Source: Lachnospiraceae bacterium (GTDB lineage Bacteria; Bacillota; Clostridia; Lachnospirales; Lachnospiraceae). Taken from it: 64,000 nucleotides of DNA. The translations under genes and the position numbers were made by a program. Shown piece by piece: positions 22,415-30,687 of this stretch. The notes under the pieces were generated by a model. That model saw only the letters and a list, made by a program, of their open reading frames with translations. It was not told where the DNA came from and made no database searches. Position 1 is the first letter of the stretch. Every line of letters begins with the position of its first letter. The stretch lies in NCBI GenBank assembly GCA_014804795.1, contig JAAUZC010000053.1, positions 62,001 through 126,000 of the forward strand, written 5' to 3'.

Positions 22415-24571
22415 ATGTCTGTTAAAATTGCACTGGCGGGAAATCCTAACTGCGGAAAAACAACATTATTCAACGCGCTCACAGGCGCAAATCAGTATGT
22501 GGGAAACTGGCCCGGCGTAACGGTGGAGAAAAAAGAAGGAAAGTTAAAAGGAAACAAGGATGTAACGATTACAGATCTGCCGGGTATCTACTCTCTGTCG
22601 CCCTATACATTAGAGGAAGTAGTGGCAAGAAATTACCTGATAGGTGAAAGACCGGATGCGATCATCAATATCATTGACGGCACAAATATTGAAAGAAACC
22701 TGTATCTGAGCACCCAGATTCTGGAACTTGGCATTCCGGTAGTGCTGGCGGTCAATATGATAGATGTCGTACAGAAATCCGGAGACCGGGTAAATACTGC
22801 GAAGCTTGCGGAAAAACTGGGTTGCAGCGTGGTAGAGATATCTGCATTAAAGGGAACGGGTATTGAGGAAGCGTCGAAAAAAGCGGTAGAGTTGGCTAAG
22901 GGAAAAAAGACATTAAAACCTGTTCATAAATTTGCAGCAGAAGTAGAAAGTGTGATCGATACGGTAGAGACATCGCTTGCAGGTAAGACGCCGGCGAAGC
23001 AGGAGAGGTTCTTTGCGATCAAGCTGTTGGAGGGCGACGACAAGATCGGCGGACTGATGAACGGTTCTTTAGATGTATCGGCGGAGATAAAGAAGTTGGA
23101 AGAAGTAATGGATGACGATGTGGAAAGCATCATTGCCAATGAACGTTATACATATATTTCATCCATCATTGGAGAGTGTGTGGTAAAAGCCAGGCAGGGG
23201 GAGTTGACCACTTCCGACAAAATTGATAAAATTGTAACAAACAGAATTCTGGCACTGCCTATCTTTGCAGTGATTATGTTTGGGGTTTATTATATTGCAA
23301 TGGTCACAGTAGGCGCTTTCTGCACAGACTGGGTAAACGATGTGCTTTTCGGCGACATCATTCCTCCTGCTCTGGAAAGTGCTCTTGCAGCGATCGGCTG
23401 CGCAGACTGGCTTTCGGGGCTGCTCTTAGACGGTATCGTGGCAGGTGTTGGCGCGGTGCTCGGCTTTGTGCCGCAGATGTTGGTGCTGTTTATTCTGCTT
23501 GCGATTTTGGAGGGCTGCGGTTATATGGCGCGTATCGCCTTTATTATGGATAGAATTTTCCGCAAGTTCGGCCTTTCCGGTAAGTCCTTTATCCCTATGT
23601 TAGTCGGCGTGGGCTGCGGCGTGCCGGGGGTTATGGCATCCCGTACGATTGAAAATGACAGAGACCGTAAGATGACGATCATGACCACCACCTTTATTCC
23701 CTGCGGTGCAAAAATGCCCATCGTAGGCCTGATCGCGGGTGCCTTGTTCGGCGGTGCGGCATGGGTGGCAACGAGCGCTTATTTTGTGGGCGTGGCGGCA
23801 ATCGTTATATCAGGTATTATGTTAAAGAAAACAAAAATGTTTGCGGGAGATCCGGCTCCGTTTGTAATGGAACTTCCGGCATACCATATGCCGACAGTGT
23901 CTTTTGTACTTCACAGTATGTGGGAGAGGGGTTTCTCCTTTATTAAAAAAGCAGGTACGATCATTCTGGTGTCCACGATCGTTCTGTGGTTCTTAATGAC
24001 ATTCGGCTGGGCGGACGGCGGCTTCGGTATGCTGGAGGCAGAAGAACTTGACAGCAGTATACTTGCAAACATCGGTAATCTGATCGCATGGATTTTCACA
24101 CCGCTTGGCTTTGGCGACTGGAGAATGGCGGTGGCAACAGTGACAGGACTGATCGCAAAGGAGAACGTTGTAGCTACTTTCGGACAGTTGTTCTTACATG
24201 TGGCGGAAGTCAGTGAAGAAGGCGAAGAAGTCTGGGGCAGCCTGGCGGCAGCGCTTACACCTATCGCAGGTTATGCGTTCCTTGTATTCAATCTGCTCTG
24301 TGCACCCTGCTTTGCGGCAATGGGCGCGATCAAGAGAGAGATGAACAATGCGAAATGGTTCTGGTTTGCATTTGGCTATCAGTGTGTGTTTGCCTATGTG
24401 ATTTCCATGATCGTATACAGGATCGGCGGCCTGTTCTTTGGAGTGCCGTTCGGTCTGTGGACAGTGGTGGCAATCGTGCTGCTTATAGGGCTTGTGTATC
24501 TGTTGTTCAGACCCTATAAAGTGAGTGACACGCTTAAAGTTGATGTGAAAAAGCCCGTGGCGGCTAAATAA
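22415..24571 (+). CDS. feoB: Ferrous iron transporter FeoB
   Basis: 718-residue inner-membrane Fe(II) importer. N-terminal G domain: G1 GNPNCGKTT (residues 9-17), G3 DLPGIYSLSPY, G4 NMID, followed by a helical GDI region. The membrane part has the gate pattern: GFVPQMLVLFILLAILEGCG then YMARIAFIMDR, and GVGCGVPGVMASRTIEN, repeated in the second half (CAPCFAAMGAIKREM). Cys residues of the GCGVPG and PCGAKMP motifs are present. Strong operon context with two feoA genes and a Cys-rich partner. Probably repressed by iron through the DtxR-type regulator. Confidence 0.97.
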   Translation: MSVKIALAGNPNCGKTTLFNALTGANQYVGNWPGVTVEKKEGKLKGNKDVTITDLPGIYSLSPYTLEEVVARNYLIGERPDAIINIIDGTNIERNLYLSTQILELGIPVVLAVNMIDVVQKSGDRVNTAKLAEKLGCSVVEISALKGTGIEEASKKAVELAKGKKTLKPVHKFAAEVESVIDTVETSLAGKTPAKQERFFAIKLLEGDDKIGGLMNGSLDVSAEIKKLEEVMDDDVESIIANERYTYISSIIGECVVKARQGELTTSDKIDKIVTNRILALPIFAVIMFGVYYIAMVTVGAFCTDWVNDVLFGDIIPPALESALAAIGCADWLSGLLLDGIVAGVGAVLGFVPQMLVLFILLAILEGCGYMARIAFIMDRIFRKFGLSGKSFIPMLVGVGCGVPGVMASRTIENDRDRKMTIMTTTFIPCGAKMPIVGLIAGALFGGAAWVATSAYFVGVAAIVISGIMLKKTKMFAGDPAPFVMELPAYHMPTVSFVLHSMWERGFSFIKKAGTIILVSTIVLWFLMTFGWADGGFGMLEAEELDSSILANIGNLIAWIFTPLGFGDWRMAVATVTGLIAKENVVATFGQLFLHVAEVSEEGEEVWGSLAAALTPIAGYAFLVFNLLCAPCFAAMGAIKREMNNAKWFWFAFGYQCVFAYVISMIVYRIGGLFFGVPFGLWTVVAIVLLIGLVYLLFRPYKVSDTLKVDVKKPVAAK

Positions 24572-24590
24572 GGAATCTGCGGAACCGAAA

Positions 24591-24636
24591 AACAGCAACT
24601 GCGGGTAATGGGTACCGGTAGAGCAGTTGCGGAACC
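24591..24636 (+). repeat. Shortened leader element, first in tandem after feoB
   Basis: Starts AACAGCAACTGC and ends GAGCAGTTGCGGAACC, but lacks the middle of the full copy that follows. Together with CTGCGGAACC at 24577-24586 it shows at least two earlier ends of the same family in tandem. Confidence 0.75.
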
Positions 24637-24640
24637 GAAA

Positions 24641-24747
24641 AACAGCAACTGCTCGGACGGTGCCCCAGAGGAAATATTGGCTGCAAAGCAGACAAGATTT
24701 TCTCTGCGGGTAATGGGTACCGGTAGAGCAGTTGCGGAACTGGAATA
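24641..24747 (+). repeat. Structured leader element, full copy 2 (before the FeoB partner)
   Basis: Outer 10-bp stem GCAACTGCTC (24645-24654) / GAGCAGTTGC (24726-24735); 3x3 internal loop GGA/GTA; 8-bp stem CGGTGCCC (24658-24665) / GGGTACCG (24715-24722) with one G-T; apical CAGAGGAAAT with ATTTTCTCTG. Then GGAACT (24736-24741), GGAAT, and the AGGAGG of the next gene. Compare full copy 4: three stem pairs differ by compensatory change. Confidence 0.85.
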
Positions 24748-24758
24748 GGAGGTCTGGG

Positions 24759-24896
24759 ATGGGAACAATTATAGTGGGGCTTCTTCTGGCGGGAGCGGTG
24801 GCGCTTGCGGTCAGAAGTATGGTACGCGACAAGAAAAAGGGGAAATCCCTGCAGTGCGGCATGGACTGTTCCCACTGCAGCGGACATTGTCATTGA
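24759..24896 (+). CDS. FeoB-associated Cys-rich membrane protein
   Basis: 45 residues. N-terminal single transmembrane helix (MGTIIVGLLLAGAVALAVRS), a Lys-rich turn DKKKGKS, then a Cys/His-rich tail LQCGMDCSHCSGHCH with four Cys and two His. This is the small partner commonly encoded after feoB in Clostridia; a role in handling iron at the cytoplasmic face of FeoB is inferred. AGGAGGT at 24747-24753 sets the start. It is separated from feoB by a tandem of leader elements. Confidence 0.9.
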   Translation: MGTIIVGLLLAGAVALAVRSMVRDKKKGKSLQCGMDCSHCSGHCH

Positions 24897-24937
24897 TAAA
24901 ATCTATTGTTTAGTTTCCTTTTTATGTATGATGAAAC

Positions 24938-24985
24938 AGGGAAAACAGGCGGCTTTGCCGGGGCCTGTTTTCCCTATTTCTTTTT
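24938..24985 (+). terminator. Terminator of the feo operon
   Basis: AGGGAAAACAGGC (24938-24950) pairs perfectly with GCCTGTTTTCCCT (24963-24975), 13 bp, followed by ATTTCTTTTT. Confidence 0.92.
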
Positions 24986-24989
24986 ATGA

Positions 24990-25190
24990 TCAGGAGTTAA
25001 AAAAATCATTTTTGATCTTTTCCTGCAGATTTTCCAGGGCTCGTTTTTTATCTTCTTCGGTAAGTTTAAGATCGGGTGTATAGTTTCTCATTTCAAGTTC
25101 AATTTTTTCTACATATTTATCATAGAGTTCAGGAAACTCTTCGCATAGTTTCATAAAAATCTCCCATGTTTCAATGATATTTGTTTTCAT
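24990..25190 (-). CDS. Small hypothetical protein
   Basis: 66 residues, charged and helical: NIIETWEIFMKLCEEFPELY, YVEKIELEMRNYTPDLKL, TEEDKKRALENLQEKIKND. No domain recognised. The ribosome-binding site on the minus strand is weak (AAAAGAGAGAC), but the composition looks like a real protein. It is divergent from the XRE gene at 25350; a functional pair cannot be shown. Confidence 0.5.
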   Translation of the reverse strand: MKTNIIETWEIFMKLCEEFPELYDKYVEKIELEMRNYTPDLKLTEEDKKRALENLQEKIKNDFFNS

Positions 25191-25349
25191 ATTGATATCA
25201 GTCTCTCTTTTTGTGTATTAAGTTATCATAGTTTTTGAAAACTATATACTCTATATATTCACTATACACAATGCATTCATTTTGCGCAATATGTTCATTC
25301 TGAGGATGTAAAGCAATAATGAAAAAAATGAAGCGGAAGGGGAGATATT

Positions 25350-25595
25350 GTGTATAATTATAATTCACTTTGGCGCACGATGAAGGAGCGTGGAATAACA
25401 ACATACAGCCTGATCAATCATTACAAGATCAGCAGCCATACAATGAGCAATATCAGGCATAATGAAAATATTACAATGGAAACACTGCATAAGTTATGCC
25501 AGATTCTGCACTGTCAGGCCAGTGATGTGGTAGAGATCACATTCAGTGAGGAAGAGGATATATATTACAGGGAAATACGGGAAAGAAAGTGGTAG
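25350..25595 (+). CDS. XRE-family transcriptional regulator
   Basis: 81 residues. A Cro/CI-type helix-turn-helix of the HTH_26 kind fills most of the protein: MKERGITTYSLINHYKISSH then TMSNIRHNENITMETLHKLC and QILHCQASDVVEITF. GTG start at 25350 behind AAGGGGAGA. Short acidic tail. Target unknown; such regulators often control a neighbouring small gene, here perhaps 24990-25190. It is followed by about 90 bases in which I see nothing (25596-25680). Confidence 0.85.
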   Translation: MYNYNSLWRTMKERGITTYSLINHYKISSHTMSNIRHNENITMETLHKLCQILHCQASDVVEITFSEEEDIYYREIRERKW

Positions 25596-25684
25596 AAGGG
25601 ATTCTTGTTGATTTGACCGTCACACATAAAAGAGGGCGTGGGACGGGACCCGAGTTCAATTAGTTCTTAAAAACCGCATAAAAT

Positions 25685-25713
25685 TTAAAAGGCTACTTGA
25701 AAAACAAGTAGCC
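25685..25713 (-). terminator. Terminator of the type I toxin mRNA
   Basis: On the minus strand GGCTACTTG-TTTTT-CAAGTAGCC forms a perfect 9-bp stem followed by TTTTAAATTT. The same bases contain the -35 box of the antisense RNA promoter. Confidence 0.75.
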
Positions 25714-25725
25714 CTCATGTATAAT
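25697..25725 (+). promoter_or_regulatory. Promoter of the antitoxin RNA
   Basis: TTGAAA (25697-25702), exactly 17 bases, perfect TATAAT (25720-25725). No coding region lies downstream on this strand, which points to a small RNA. Confidence 0.75.
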
Positions 25726-25731
25726 CTACTT

Positions 25732-25836
25732 AGAAAGGTTTACCGGACACGAGTTCCGATTTGCCCTCAGTAAAAATATGCTAATAAGAAATAAGCATCC
25801 TCACTTTGGACGGTTTGGGATGCTTATCTCTTTTTA
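25732..25836 (+). ncRNA. Putative type I antitoxin RNA
   Basis: Predicted RNA of about 105 nt from the promoter at 25697-25725 to a terminator made by ATAAGCATCC (25791-25800) and GGATGCTTAT (25818-25827) followed by CTCTTTTT. It is wholly complementary to the 3' part of the toxin mRNA and overlaps the last codons of the toxin gene, as in the txpA-RatA type of Bacillus. Ends are estimated. Confidence 0.6.
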
Positions 25837-25904
25837 TGATTATCTATGTAAGATAGTGCTGAAAATAATACAAGCAGTAATGTCAAAACTTCCATTATGT
25901 TCAT
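25824..25904 (-). CDS. Putative holin-like type I toxin peptide
   Basis: 26-residue peptide: short start MNIMEV, one hydrophobic helix LTLLLVLFSALSY, then IDNHKKR. This plan (tiny, one helix, Lys/Arg-rich tail) matches the holin-like toxins of type I toxin-antitoxin loci in Firmicutes, which insert in the membrane. AAGGGTG lies 5 bases before ATG 25904; an in-frame ATG two codons upstream is too close to that site. Strong promoter and terminator on this strand and an antisense RNA opposite give independent support. Confidence 0.7.
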   Translation of the reverse strand: MNIMEVLTLLLVLFSALSYIDNHKKR

Positions 25905-25985
25905 CAGCATCACCCTTTCTTTTGTAAGACTAGAGGGCATCATCAGAAAATTGCATCCTGTTCTCTGTTCAATTATACATACTTT

Positions 25986-26014
25986 ATTATATCATAAGTT
26001 TACCTATTACTCAA
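25986..26014 (-). promoter_or_regulatory. Promoter of the toxin mRNA
   Basis: Minus strand: TTGAGT (26014-26009), 17 bases, perfect TATAAT (25991-25986) with TGA before it (extended -10). It predicts a toxin mRNA of roughly 295 nt with a long leader, a usual feature of type I toxins. Confidence 0.75.
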
Positions 26015-26138
26015 CAAAAGCGGAAATATATTTTTGTTCGTGATAGTGAACGTATCACTTCCAGACAAATTACGTATGTATTAAAAAAGTATAATGAAAA
26101 AAGCCTGTAAATACAGACTTTCCCACTACACAACAAAG

Positions 26139-26211
26139 AGCGCGAGACGGGACTCGAACCCGCGACCCCGACCTTGGCAAGGTCGTGCTCCACCAACTGA
26201 GCCACTCGCGC
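26139..26211 (-). tRNA. tRNA-Gly, anticodon GCC
   Basis: Minus strand cloverleaf: acceptor GCGCGAG / CTCGCGC, D arm GGCTCAGTTGGTGGAGC region, anticodon loop TTGCCAA between CGACC and GGTCG, T arm GCGGG-TTCGAGT-CCCGT. Anticodon GCC reads GGC and GGU. CCA is not encoded. Confidence 0.95.
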
Positions 26212-26253
26212 ATATACGTTGTTATTTTCTGTTAGTTCCTCAACGCAAGAACT

Positions 26254-26282
26254 ATATTATCAAAGCCGGAAAGGTTTGTCAA
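26254..26282 (-). promoter_or_regulatory. Promoter of tRNA-Gly
   Basis: Minus strand: TTGACA (26282-26277), 17 bases, TAATAT (26259-26254). Good match to the housekeeping promoter. Confidence 0.8.
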
Positions 26283-26407
26283 CAGTTTTTTGAAAAAATT
26301 TATTTGAAATTTTGACGGAATCTGCCCGCCGGGATTTTACGCAAAGTTTGACAGCCTCCGGCCATTTTGTTAGACTGAAAAGGTAAAAAGCGAAAAGAGG
26401 AATGCGT

Positions 26408-27148
26408 ATGATAAATAAATGGAAACCTTCTCTTGGCAGCGACATTCTGAAAATGATAGCAATCATCACAATGCTTATCGATCATATCGCGGCATCCTTT
26501 ATTGTGGCTGCTTTTCTTGGCAAAGCGGAAACTCCTTATTACTGGTACAGGATATATTATGTAATGCGCTATATCGGCAGGACAGCATTTCCGATTTTTG
26601 CATTCCTGTTGGTGGAAGGATTTTTCCATACCCACAGCAGAAAAAAATATCTGGGCCGCCTTGTTCTTTTTACGCTGCTTTCCGAGATTCCTTTCGATAT
26701 GGCTTTTCAGGGGGTGTTGTTTTACAGAGATGATCAGAATGTTTTCTGTACGCTGACTATAGGTTTTCTTGTTATCTGGGGAATGGAAGAACTGTATAAG
26801 CGATATAAGACCAACCGGGTGATGAACAGTTTTCTCGATGCGGCGCTTATTCTGGCAGGGTCGTTTGCAGCAATTTTATTGGGAACCGACTATAATGCAT
26901 ATGGCGTTTTGCTGATCGCATTGTTTTATTTTGGAAAACGCGCGAAGCTTCCGCGCCTGCTTACCTGCATCGCCGGATATCTTTTGTTTTTATGGGAACC
27001 ATACTGTTTTGGAGGATTTTTGCTGATCCTGTTTTATAATGGCACAAGACGGAAGAGAGGAAAAGGATTTCAGTATTTTTTCTATCTGTTTTATCCGGTG
27101 CATTTGTTGATTTTAGGATTGATCAGGGTGGTTTTTTTGGTAAATTAG
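26408..27148 (+). CDS. TraX-family membrane protein
   Basis: 246 residues with about eight hydrophobic segments. The N-terminal pattern GSDILKMIAIITMLIDHIAA and YIGRTAFPIFAFLLVEGFFH then TRKKYLGRL-type and LLSEIPFDMAF segments are the TraX signature, a family named for F-pilin acetylation and related to membrane acyltransferases. In Clostridia it is usually chromosomal, with no conjugation genes near, as here; its substrate is unknown. Start at ATG 26408, 7 bases after AAGAGG (26395-26400); ATG 26402 is too close. Confidence 0.85.
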   Translation: MINKWKPSLGSDILKMIAIITMLIDHIAASFIVAAFLGKAETPYYWYRIYYVMRYIGRTAFPIFAFLLVEGFFHTHSRKKYLGRLVLFTLLSEIPFDMAFQGVLFYRDDQNVFCTLTIGFLVIWGMEELYKRYKTNRVMNSFLDAALILAGSFAAILLGTDYNAYGVLLIALFYFGKRAKLPRLLTCIAGYLLFLWEPYCFGGFLLILFYNGTRRKRGKGFQYFFYLFYPVHLLILGLIRVVFLVN

Positions 27149-27242
27149 TAGTATAATTTCTGATAAGATCATACCGGCTCAAAATGAAGCGGTACAGCTG
27201 TGAAGGGCGGGGGATCAAAATCTGAGATAAGGGGGTACGGGC

Positions 27243-28841
27243 ATGAAACTGATGTTTATCGGGGCGGATCATGAAGTGACCGGAAGCTGTCACTATCTGG
27301 AGGCCTGTGGGAAAAGAATTCTGATTGACTATGGTATGGAGCAGGGGATCAATGTCTTTGAAAATGCGGAACTGCCGGTGCAGGAGTCACTGATCGATTA
27401 TGTGCTGCTGACGCATGCCCATGTCGATCATACAGGTATGCTGCCGGCGCTGTATGCGAAAGGCTTCAGAGGCCGCATTTTTGCGACGGAAGCAACGGTA
27501 GATTTGTGCGGGATTATGCTTCGCGACTGTGCCCATATCCAGCAGCAGGAGGCGGAGTGGAAAAACAGAAAGGCAAAGAGAAGCGCCGGTGTGGAAACGA
27601 TGGTGCCAATCTATACGATGGAAGATGCGGATGGCGTGATCAGACGTCTTGTACCCTGTGTGTACGGCCAGAAAGTGGAGTTGTGCGAAGGAATAGAGAT
27701 ACGGTTTACGGATATCGGTCATCTGCTTGGTTCGGCGAGTATTGAGATCTGGCTGAAAGAAGCAAACGTGGAAAAGAAGATCGTATTTTCGGGCGATATC
27801 GGAAATCTGGATCAGCCCCTTATCTGCGATCCGGCGTACACCGAAGAGGCGGATTATGTGGTTATGGAGTCTACTTACGGCAACAGGCTCCACTCGGAGA
27901 CAAAGCCTGACTATGTGAAGGAGCTGGTAGAAATCATTCAGGAGACGTTCGACCGGGGCGGGAATGTGGTGATTCCCTCCTTTGCAGTGGGCAGAACGCA
28001 GGAACTGCTCTATTTTCTGCGGCAGATCAAAGCGGATGAGCTGATAAAGGGACACCCCAACTTCCCGGTGTATGTGGACAGCCCGCTGGCGGTGGATGCA
28101 ACGGAGATATTCAACAGGAATATAGAATCCTGTTTTGATGAGGAAGCAATGGAGTTAGTGCGCAGGGGCATCAACCCGATTTCGTTTCCGGGATTGAAAC
28201 GCTCCATCACCAGTGACGAATCGAAGATGATCAACTTTGACAGTGAACCGAAAGTGATCATTTCCGCATCCGGCATGTGCGAAGCGGGGCGTATCCGCCA
28301 TCATTTGAAACATAATCTGTGGCGGGAAGAATGTACGATACTGTTTGTGGGATATCAGGCGGCAGGGACGCTCGGACGCGCTATTGTGGAAGGGGCAGAA
28401 CAGGTAAAGCTTTTTGGAGAAACTGTTGCCATCAGGGCGCAGATCAAAACCCTTGTCGGTATGTCGGGACATGCGGATAAAAACGGTCTGATCGCATGGA
28501 TAGAAGGCTTTAAGGAGAAACCGAGAAGAGTATTTATCGTTCACGGAGAGGATTCTGTCTGCAAAGAGTTTGCAGAGTGCCTGAAAGTGGAATATGGATA
28601 TCACACTTACGCACCCTACAGCGGCACAGAGTTTGATCTGGCAACCGACAGACTGCTGTTTGAAGCACGGCCCATACCCGTCAAGAAGAAGATATTTACT
28701 GTTTCCGATGTATACAGCCGCCTTGTGGCAGCGGGCAAGCGGCTTATGGCAGTGATCGAAAAGAATCACGGCGGCACGAACAAGGAATTGTCAAAATTCG
28801 CAGACCAGATCAATTCGCTCTGCGATAAATATGACAGATAA
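27243..28841 (+). CDS. MBL-fold beta-CASP nuclease
   Basis: 532 residues. Metallo-beta-lactamase motif HAHVDHTGMLP (about residue 58), GHLLGSASIEIW, FSGDIGN, the beta-CASP domain with STYGNRLH, VVIPSFAVGRTQELLYFL, VDSPLAVDATEIF, SASGMCEAGRIRHHL, and the RMMBL end LVGMSGHADKNGLIAWI then RVFIVHGEDS. Such proteins are RNA-processing exo/endonucleases related to RNase J and CPSF-73; a specific substrate is not known. A C-terminal helical extension of about 60 residues follows. GGGGGTAC upstream is a weak ribosome-binding site. Confidence 0.93.
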   Translation: MKLMFIGADHEVTGSCHYLEACGKRILIDYGMEQGINVFENAELPVQESLIDYVLLTHAHVDHTGMLPALYAKGFRGRIFATEATVDLCGIMLRDCAHIQQQEAEWKNRKAKRSAGVETMVPIYTMEDADGVIRRLVPCVYGQKVELCEGIEIRFTDIGHLLGSASIEIWLKEANVEKKIVFSGDIGNLDQPLICDPAYTEEADYVVMESTYGNRLHSETKPDYVKELVEIIQETFDRGGNVVIPSFAVGRTQELLYFLRQIKADELIKGHPNFPVYVDSPLAVDATEIFNRNIESCFDEEAMELVRRGINPISFPGLKRSITSDESKMINFDSEPKVIISASGMCEAGRIRHHLKHNLWREECTILFVGYQAAGTLGRAIVEGAEQVKLFGETVAIRAQIKTLVGMSGHADKNGLIAWIEGFKEKPRRVFIVHGEDSVCKEFAECLKVEYGYHTYAPYSGTEFDLATDRLLFEARPIPVKKKIFTVSDVYSRLVAAGKRLMAVIEKNHGGTNKELSKFADQINSLCDKYDR

Positions 28842-28843
28842 AA

Positions 28844-28868
28844 AGCAGATACGGAACAGAAATGGAGG
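28844..28868 (+). repeat. Possible leader-element remnant before thyA
   Basis: AAAGCAGATACGGAAC followed by AGAAAT and GGAGG repeats the end motifs of the leader family (GCA..., GGAAC, short gap, ribosome-binding site) without a stem. It may be a chance match. Confidence 0.35.
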
Positions 28869-28875
28869 CCTCTTT

Positions 28876-29724
28876 ATGAGCGCAGCAGACAAAATTTTTA
28901 TAGATATGTGCAGGGATATTTTGGAGAACGGAACCAGTACAGAGGGTGAGAAGGTCAGGCCCCACTGGGAGGACGGTACGCCCGCCTATACGATAAAAAA
29001 ATTCGGCGTGGTAAACAGGTATGATCTGTCGAAAGAGTTTCCGATCCTGACGCTTCGCCGGACGGCGCTAAAAAGTGCGACAGATGAAATGCTTTGGATC
29101 TGGCAGAAAAAATCCAACAATATCCATGATCTGCACAGTCATATATGGGATGAGTGGGCGGATGAGAACGGCTCCATCGGAAAAGCCTACGGCTATCAGA
29201 TGGGTGTGAAGCATCAGTATAAAGAGGGCATGATGGATCAGATTGACAGGGTGATCTATGATCTGAAAAACAACCCTTTCAGCCGCCGCATCATGACAAA
29301 TATTTATGTGCATCAGGATCTGCATGAGATGAATCTCTACCCCTGTGCCTATTCCATGACCTTTAATGTGACCCAGAAAAAGGGCGGGGAGAAGCTGACG
29401 TTAAATGCGATACTGAACCAGCGCTCCCAGGACGTGCTGGCGGCTAATAACTGGAACGTGGTACAGTACGCTGTGTTAGTACATATGCTGGCACAGGTCT
29501 GTGACATGCAGGTTGGAGAGTTAGTGCATGTGATAGCGGATGCTCATATTTACGACCGCCACATCCCAATCGTAAAAGAACTCATCACCCGTCAGACTCA
29601 TGAAGCTCCGACATTCTGGCTCAATCCGGAAGTTCATGACTTCTATGAGTTTACGAGAAACGATGTGCGGGTAGACAATTATGTGACGGAACCGCAGATA
29701 GAGAATATACCGATAGCGATTTGA
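28876..29724 (+). CDS. thyA: Thymidylate synthase
   Basis: Methylates dUMP to dTMP using methylene-tetrahydrofolate, releasing dihydrofolate. 282 residues. Seen: FPILTLRRTALKSATDEMLW, SIGKAYGYQ, NPFSRRIMTNIYV, catalytic Cys in LYPCAYSMTFNV, LNQRSQDVLAANNWNVVQYA and ADAHIYDRHIPIVKEL. The active-site context is PCAYS instead of the commoner PCHTL, a known variant in Clostridia. ATG 28876 follows GGAGG (28864-28868). The dihydrofolate is recycled by folA two genes on. Confidence 0.95.
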   Translation: MSAADKIFIDMCRDILENGTSTEGEKVRPHWEDGTPAYTIKKFGVVNRYDLSKEFPILTLRRTALKSATDEMLWIWQKKSNNIHDLHSHIWDEWADENGSIGKAYGYQMGVKHQYKEGMMDQIDRVIYDLKNNPFSRRIMTNIYVHQDLHEMNLYPCAYSMTFNVTQKKGGEKLTLNAILNQRSQDVLAANNWNVVQYAVLVHMLAQVCDMQVGELVHVIADAHIYDRHIPIVKELITRQTHEAPTFWLNPEVHDFYEFTRNDVRVDNYVTEPQIENIPIAI

Positions 29725-29758
29725 TGAAGTATATTTTATTTTTGGGAGTAAATATTTC

Positions 29759-30187
29759 ATGAAAGAATGCAGAAACTGTCTGAAATTGAAAGAGGTTTTT
29801 GACAGCGCAAAACGCAATCCTCATGGCAGCCTCGATACAGCATATCTTGTGATGAGAGAACTGCATGAACAGAAAAAGCTTACTTTGTATATGTCGGACT
29901 GTTCTCTGGAAAACTGGAATGAAGAAATCAGTATGGAAAGACATTTTACATATAATTTATATATGAAATGCCGCAAATGTAAGAAAGTATACCGTTTGGG
30001 CGTCTGCATCAGAGGAAAACCGCTTTATCAGGTTTTGCTCACAGAACCAGACAAGAACGAATTGAAGCGCTTGTGTTTGAGAGACGGAAAGATATTTCGT
30101 GAGGAAAAAACAGGAATCCTGAATACATTGTTTGGGGAAAGACAGATTTTCCACCACCTCCATCATCGGGAAAGGATATTAAAATGA
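29759..30187 (+). CDS. Unrecognised CxxC-containing protein between thyA and folA
   Basis: 142 residues. Two Cys pairs, CRNC (residues 4-7) and CRKC (about 71-74), could hold a zinc ion. Between them are a helix (HGSLDTAYLVMRELHEQKKL) and a strand. The C-terminal half is basic (ILNTLFGERQIFHHLHHRER). No family recognised. The stop overlaps folA (ATGA), so translation is coupled to dihydrofolate reductase; a link with folate use is only positional. Confidence 0.7.
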   Translation: MKECRNCLKLKEVFDSAKRNPHGSLDTAYLVMRELHEQKKLTLYMSDCSLENWNEEISMERHFTYNLYMKCRKCKKVYRLGVCIRGKPLYQVLLTEPDKNELKRLCLRDGKIFREEKTGILNTLFGERQIFHHLHHRERILK

Positions 30188-30687
30188 ATTTAATTGTTGC
30201 AGTGGATCAAAACTGGGCGATCGGCAATAAGGACAACCTTCTTGTGCGAATTCCCAACGACCATAAAATGTTTCAGCAGGAGACTACCGGAAAAGTAGTC
30301 ATACTGGGCCGGAAAACGATGGAGACTTTTCCAGGAAAGCAGCCGCTGAAAAACCGGACTAACATCATCCTGTCCCGAAAAACTGACTACCAGGTAAAGG
30401 GAGCAACGGTGGTGCACAGCATAGAGGAACTGCTGAAAGAATGTGAGAAATATGCAGAGGAAGACCTCTATGTGATCGGCGGAGGAAGCATTTATAAGCA
30501 GCTCCTGTCCTATTGCGATACCGCCCATGTGACAAAGATCGACATGGCTTATGCGGCGGATGCCTACTGTCCGAATCTGGACGAGGATAAAGACTGGGAG
30601 ATCACGGCGGACAGTGAGGAACAGGTTTATTTCGACATCACATACCATTTTTTGAAATATGAGAGAAAGACAAACCATGAAGAATAA
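30184..30687 (+). CDS. folA: Dihydrofolate reductase
   Basis: Reduces dihydrofolate with NADPH. 167 residues, normal. Seen: NLIVAVDQNWAIGNKDNLLV, the active-site Asp in RIPNDHKMFQQETTG, VVILGRKTMETFPGKQPLKN, NIILSRKTDY and LYVIGGGSIYKQLLSYCDTA. ATG is in the overlap with the upstream gene. The following lipoprotein gene starts 11 bases before the folA stop. Confidence 0.96.
   Translation: MNLIVAVDQNWAIGNKDNLLVRIPNDHKMFQQETTGKVVILGRKTMETFPGKQPLKNRTNIILSRKTDYQVKGATVVHSIEELLKECEKYAEEDLYVIGGGSIYKQLLSYCDTAHVTKIDMAYAADAYCPNLDEDKDWEITADSEEQVYFDITYHFLKYERKTNHEE

Noticed and set aside
25634..25655. Resemblance of this segment to the 3' end of tRNA-Gly (GACGGGAC..CGAG)
   Set aside because: Only about 20 bases with several mismatches; no tRNA fold. 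Could be chance or an old integration scar, not supportable.
26408..27148. TraX as a sign of a conjugative element
   Set aside because: No other transfer, relaxase or integrase gene is near; TraX-family proteins are common in clostridial chromosomes.
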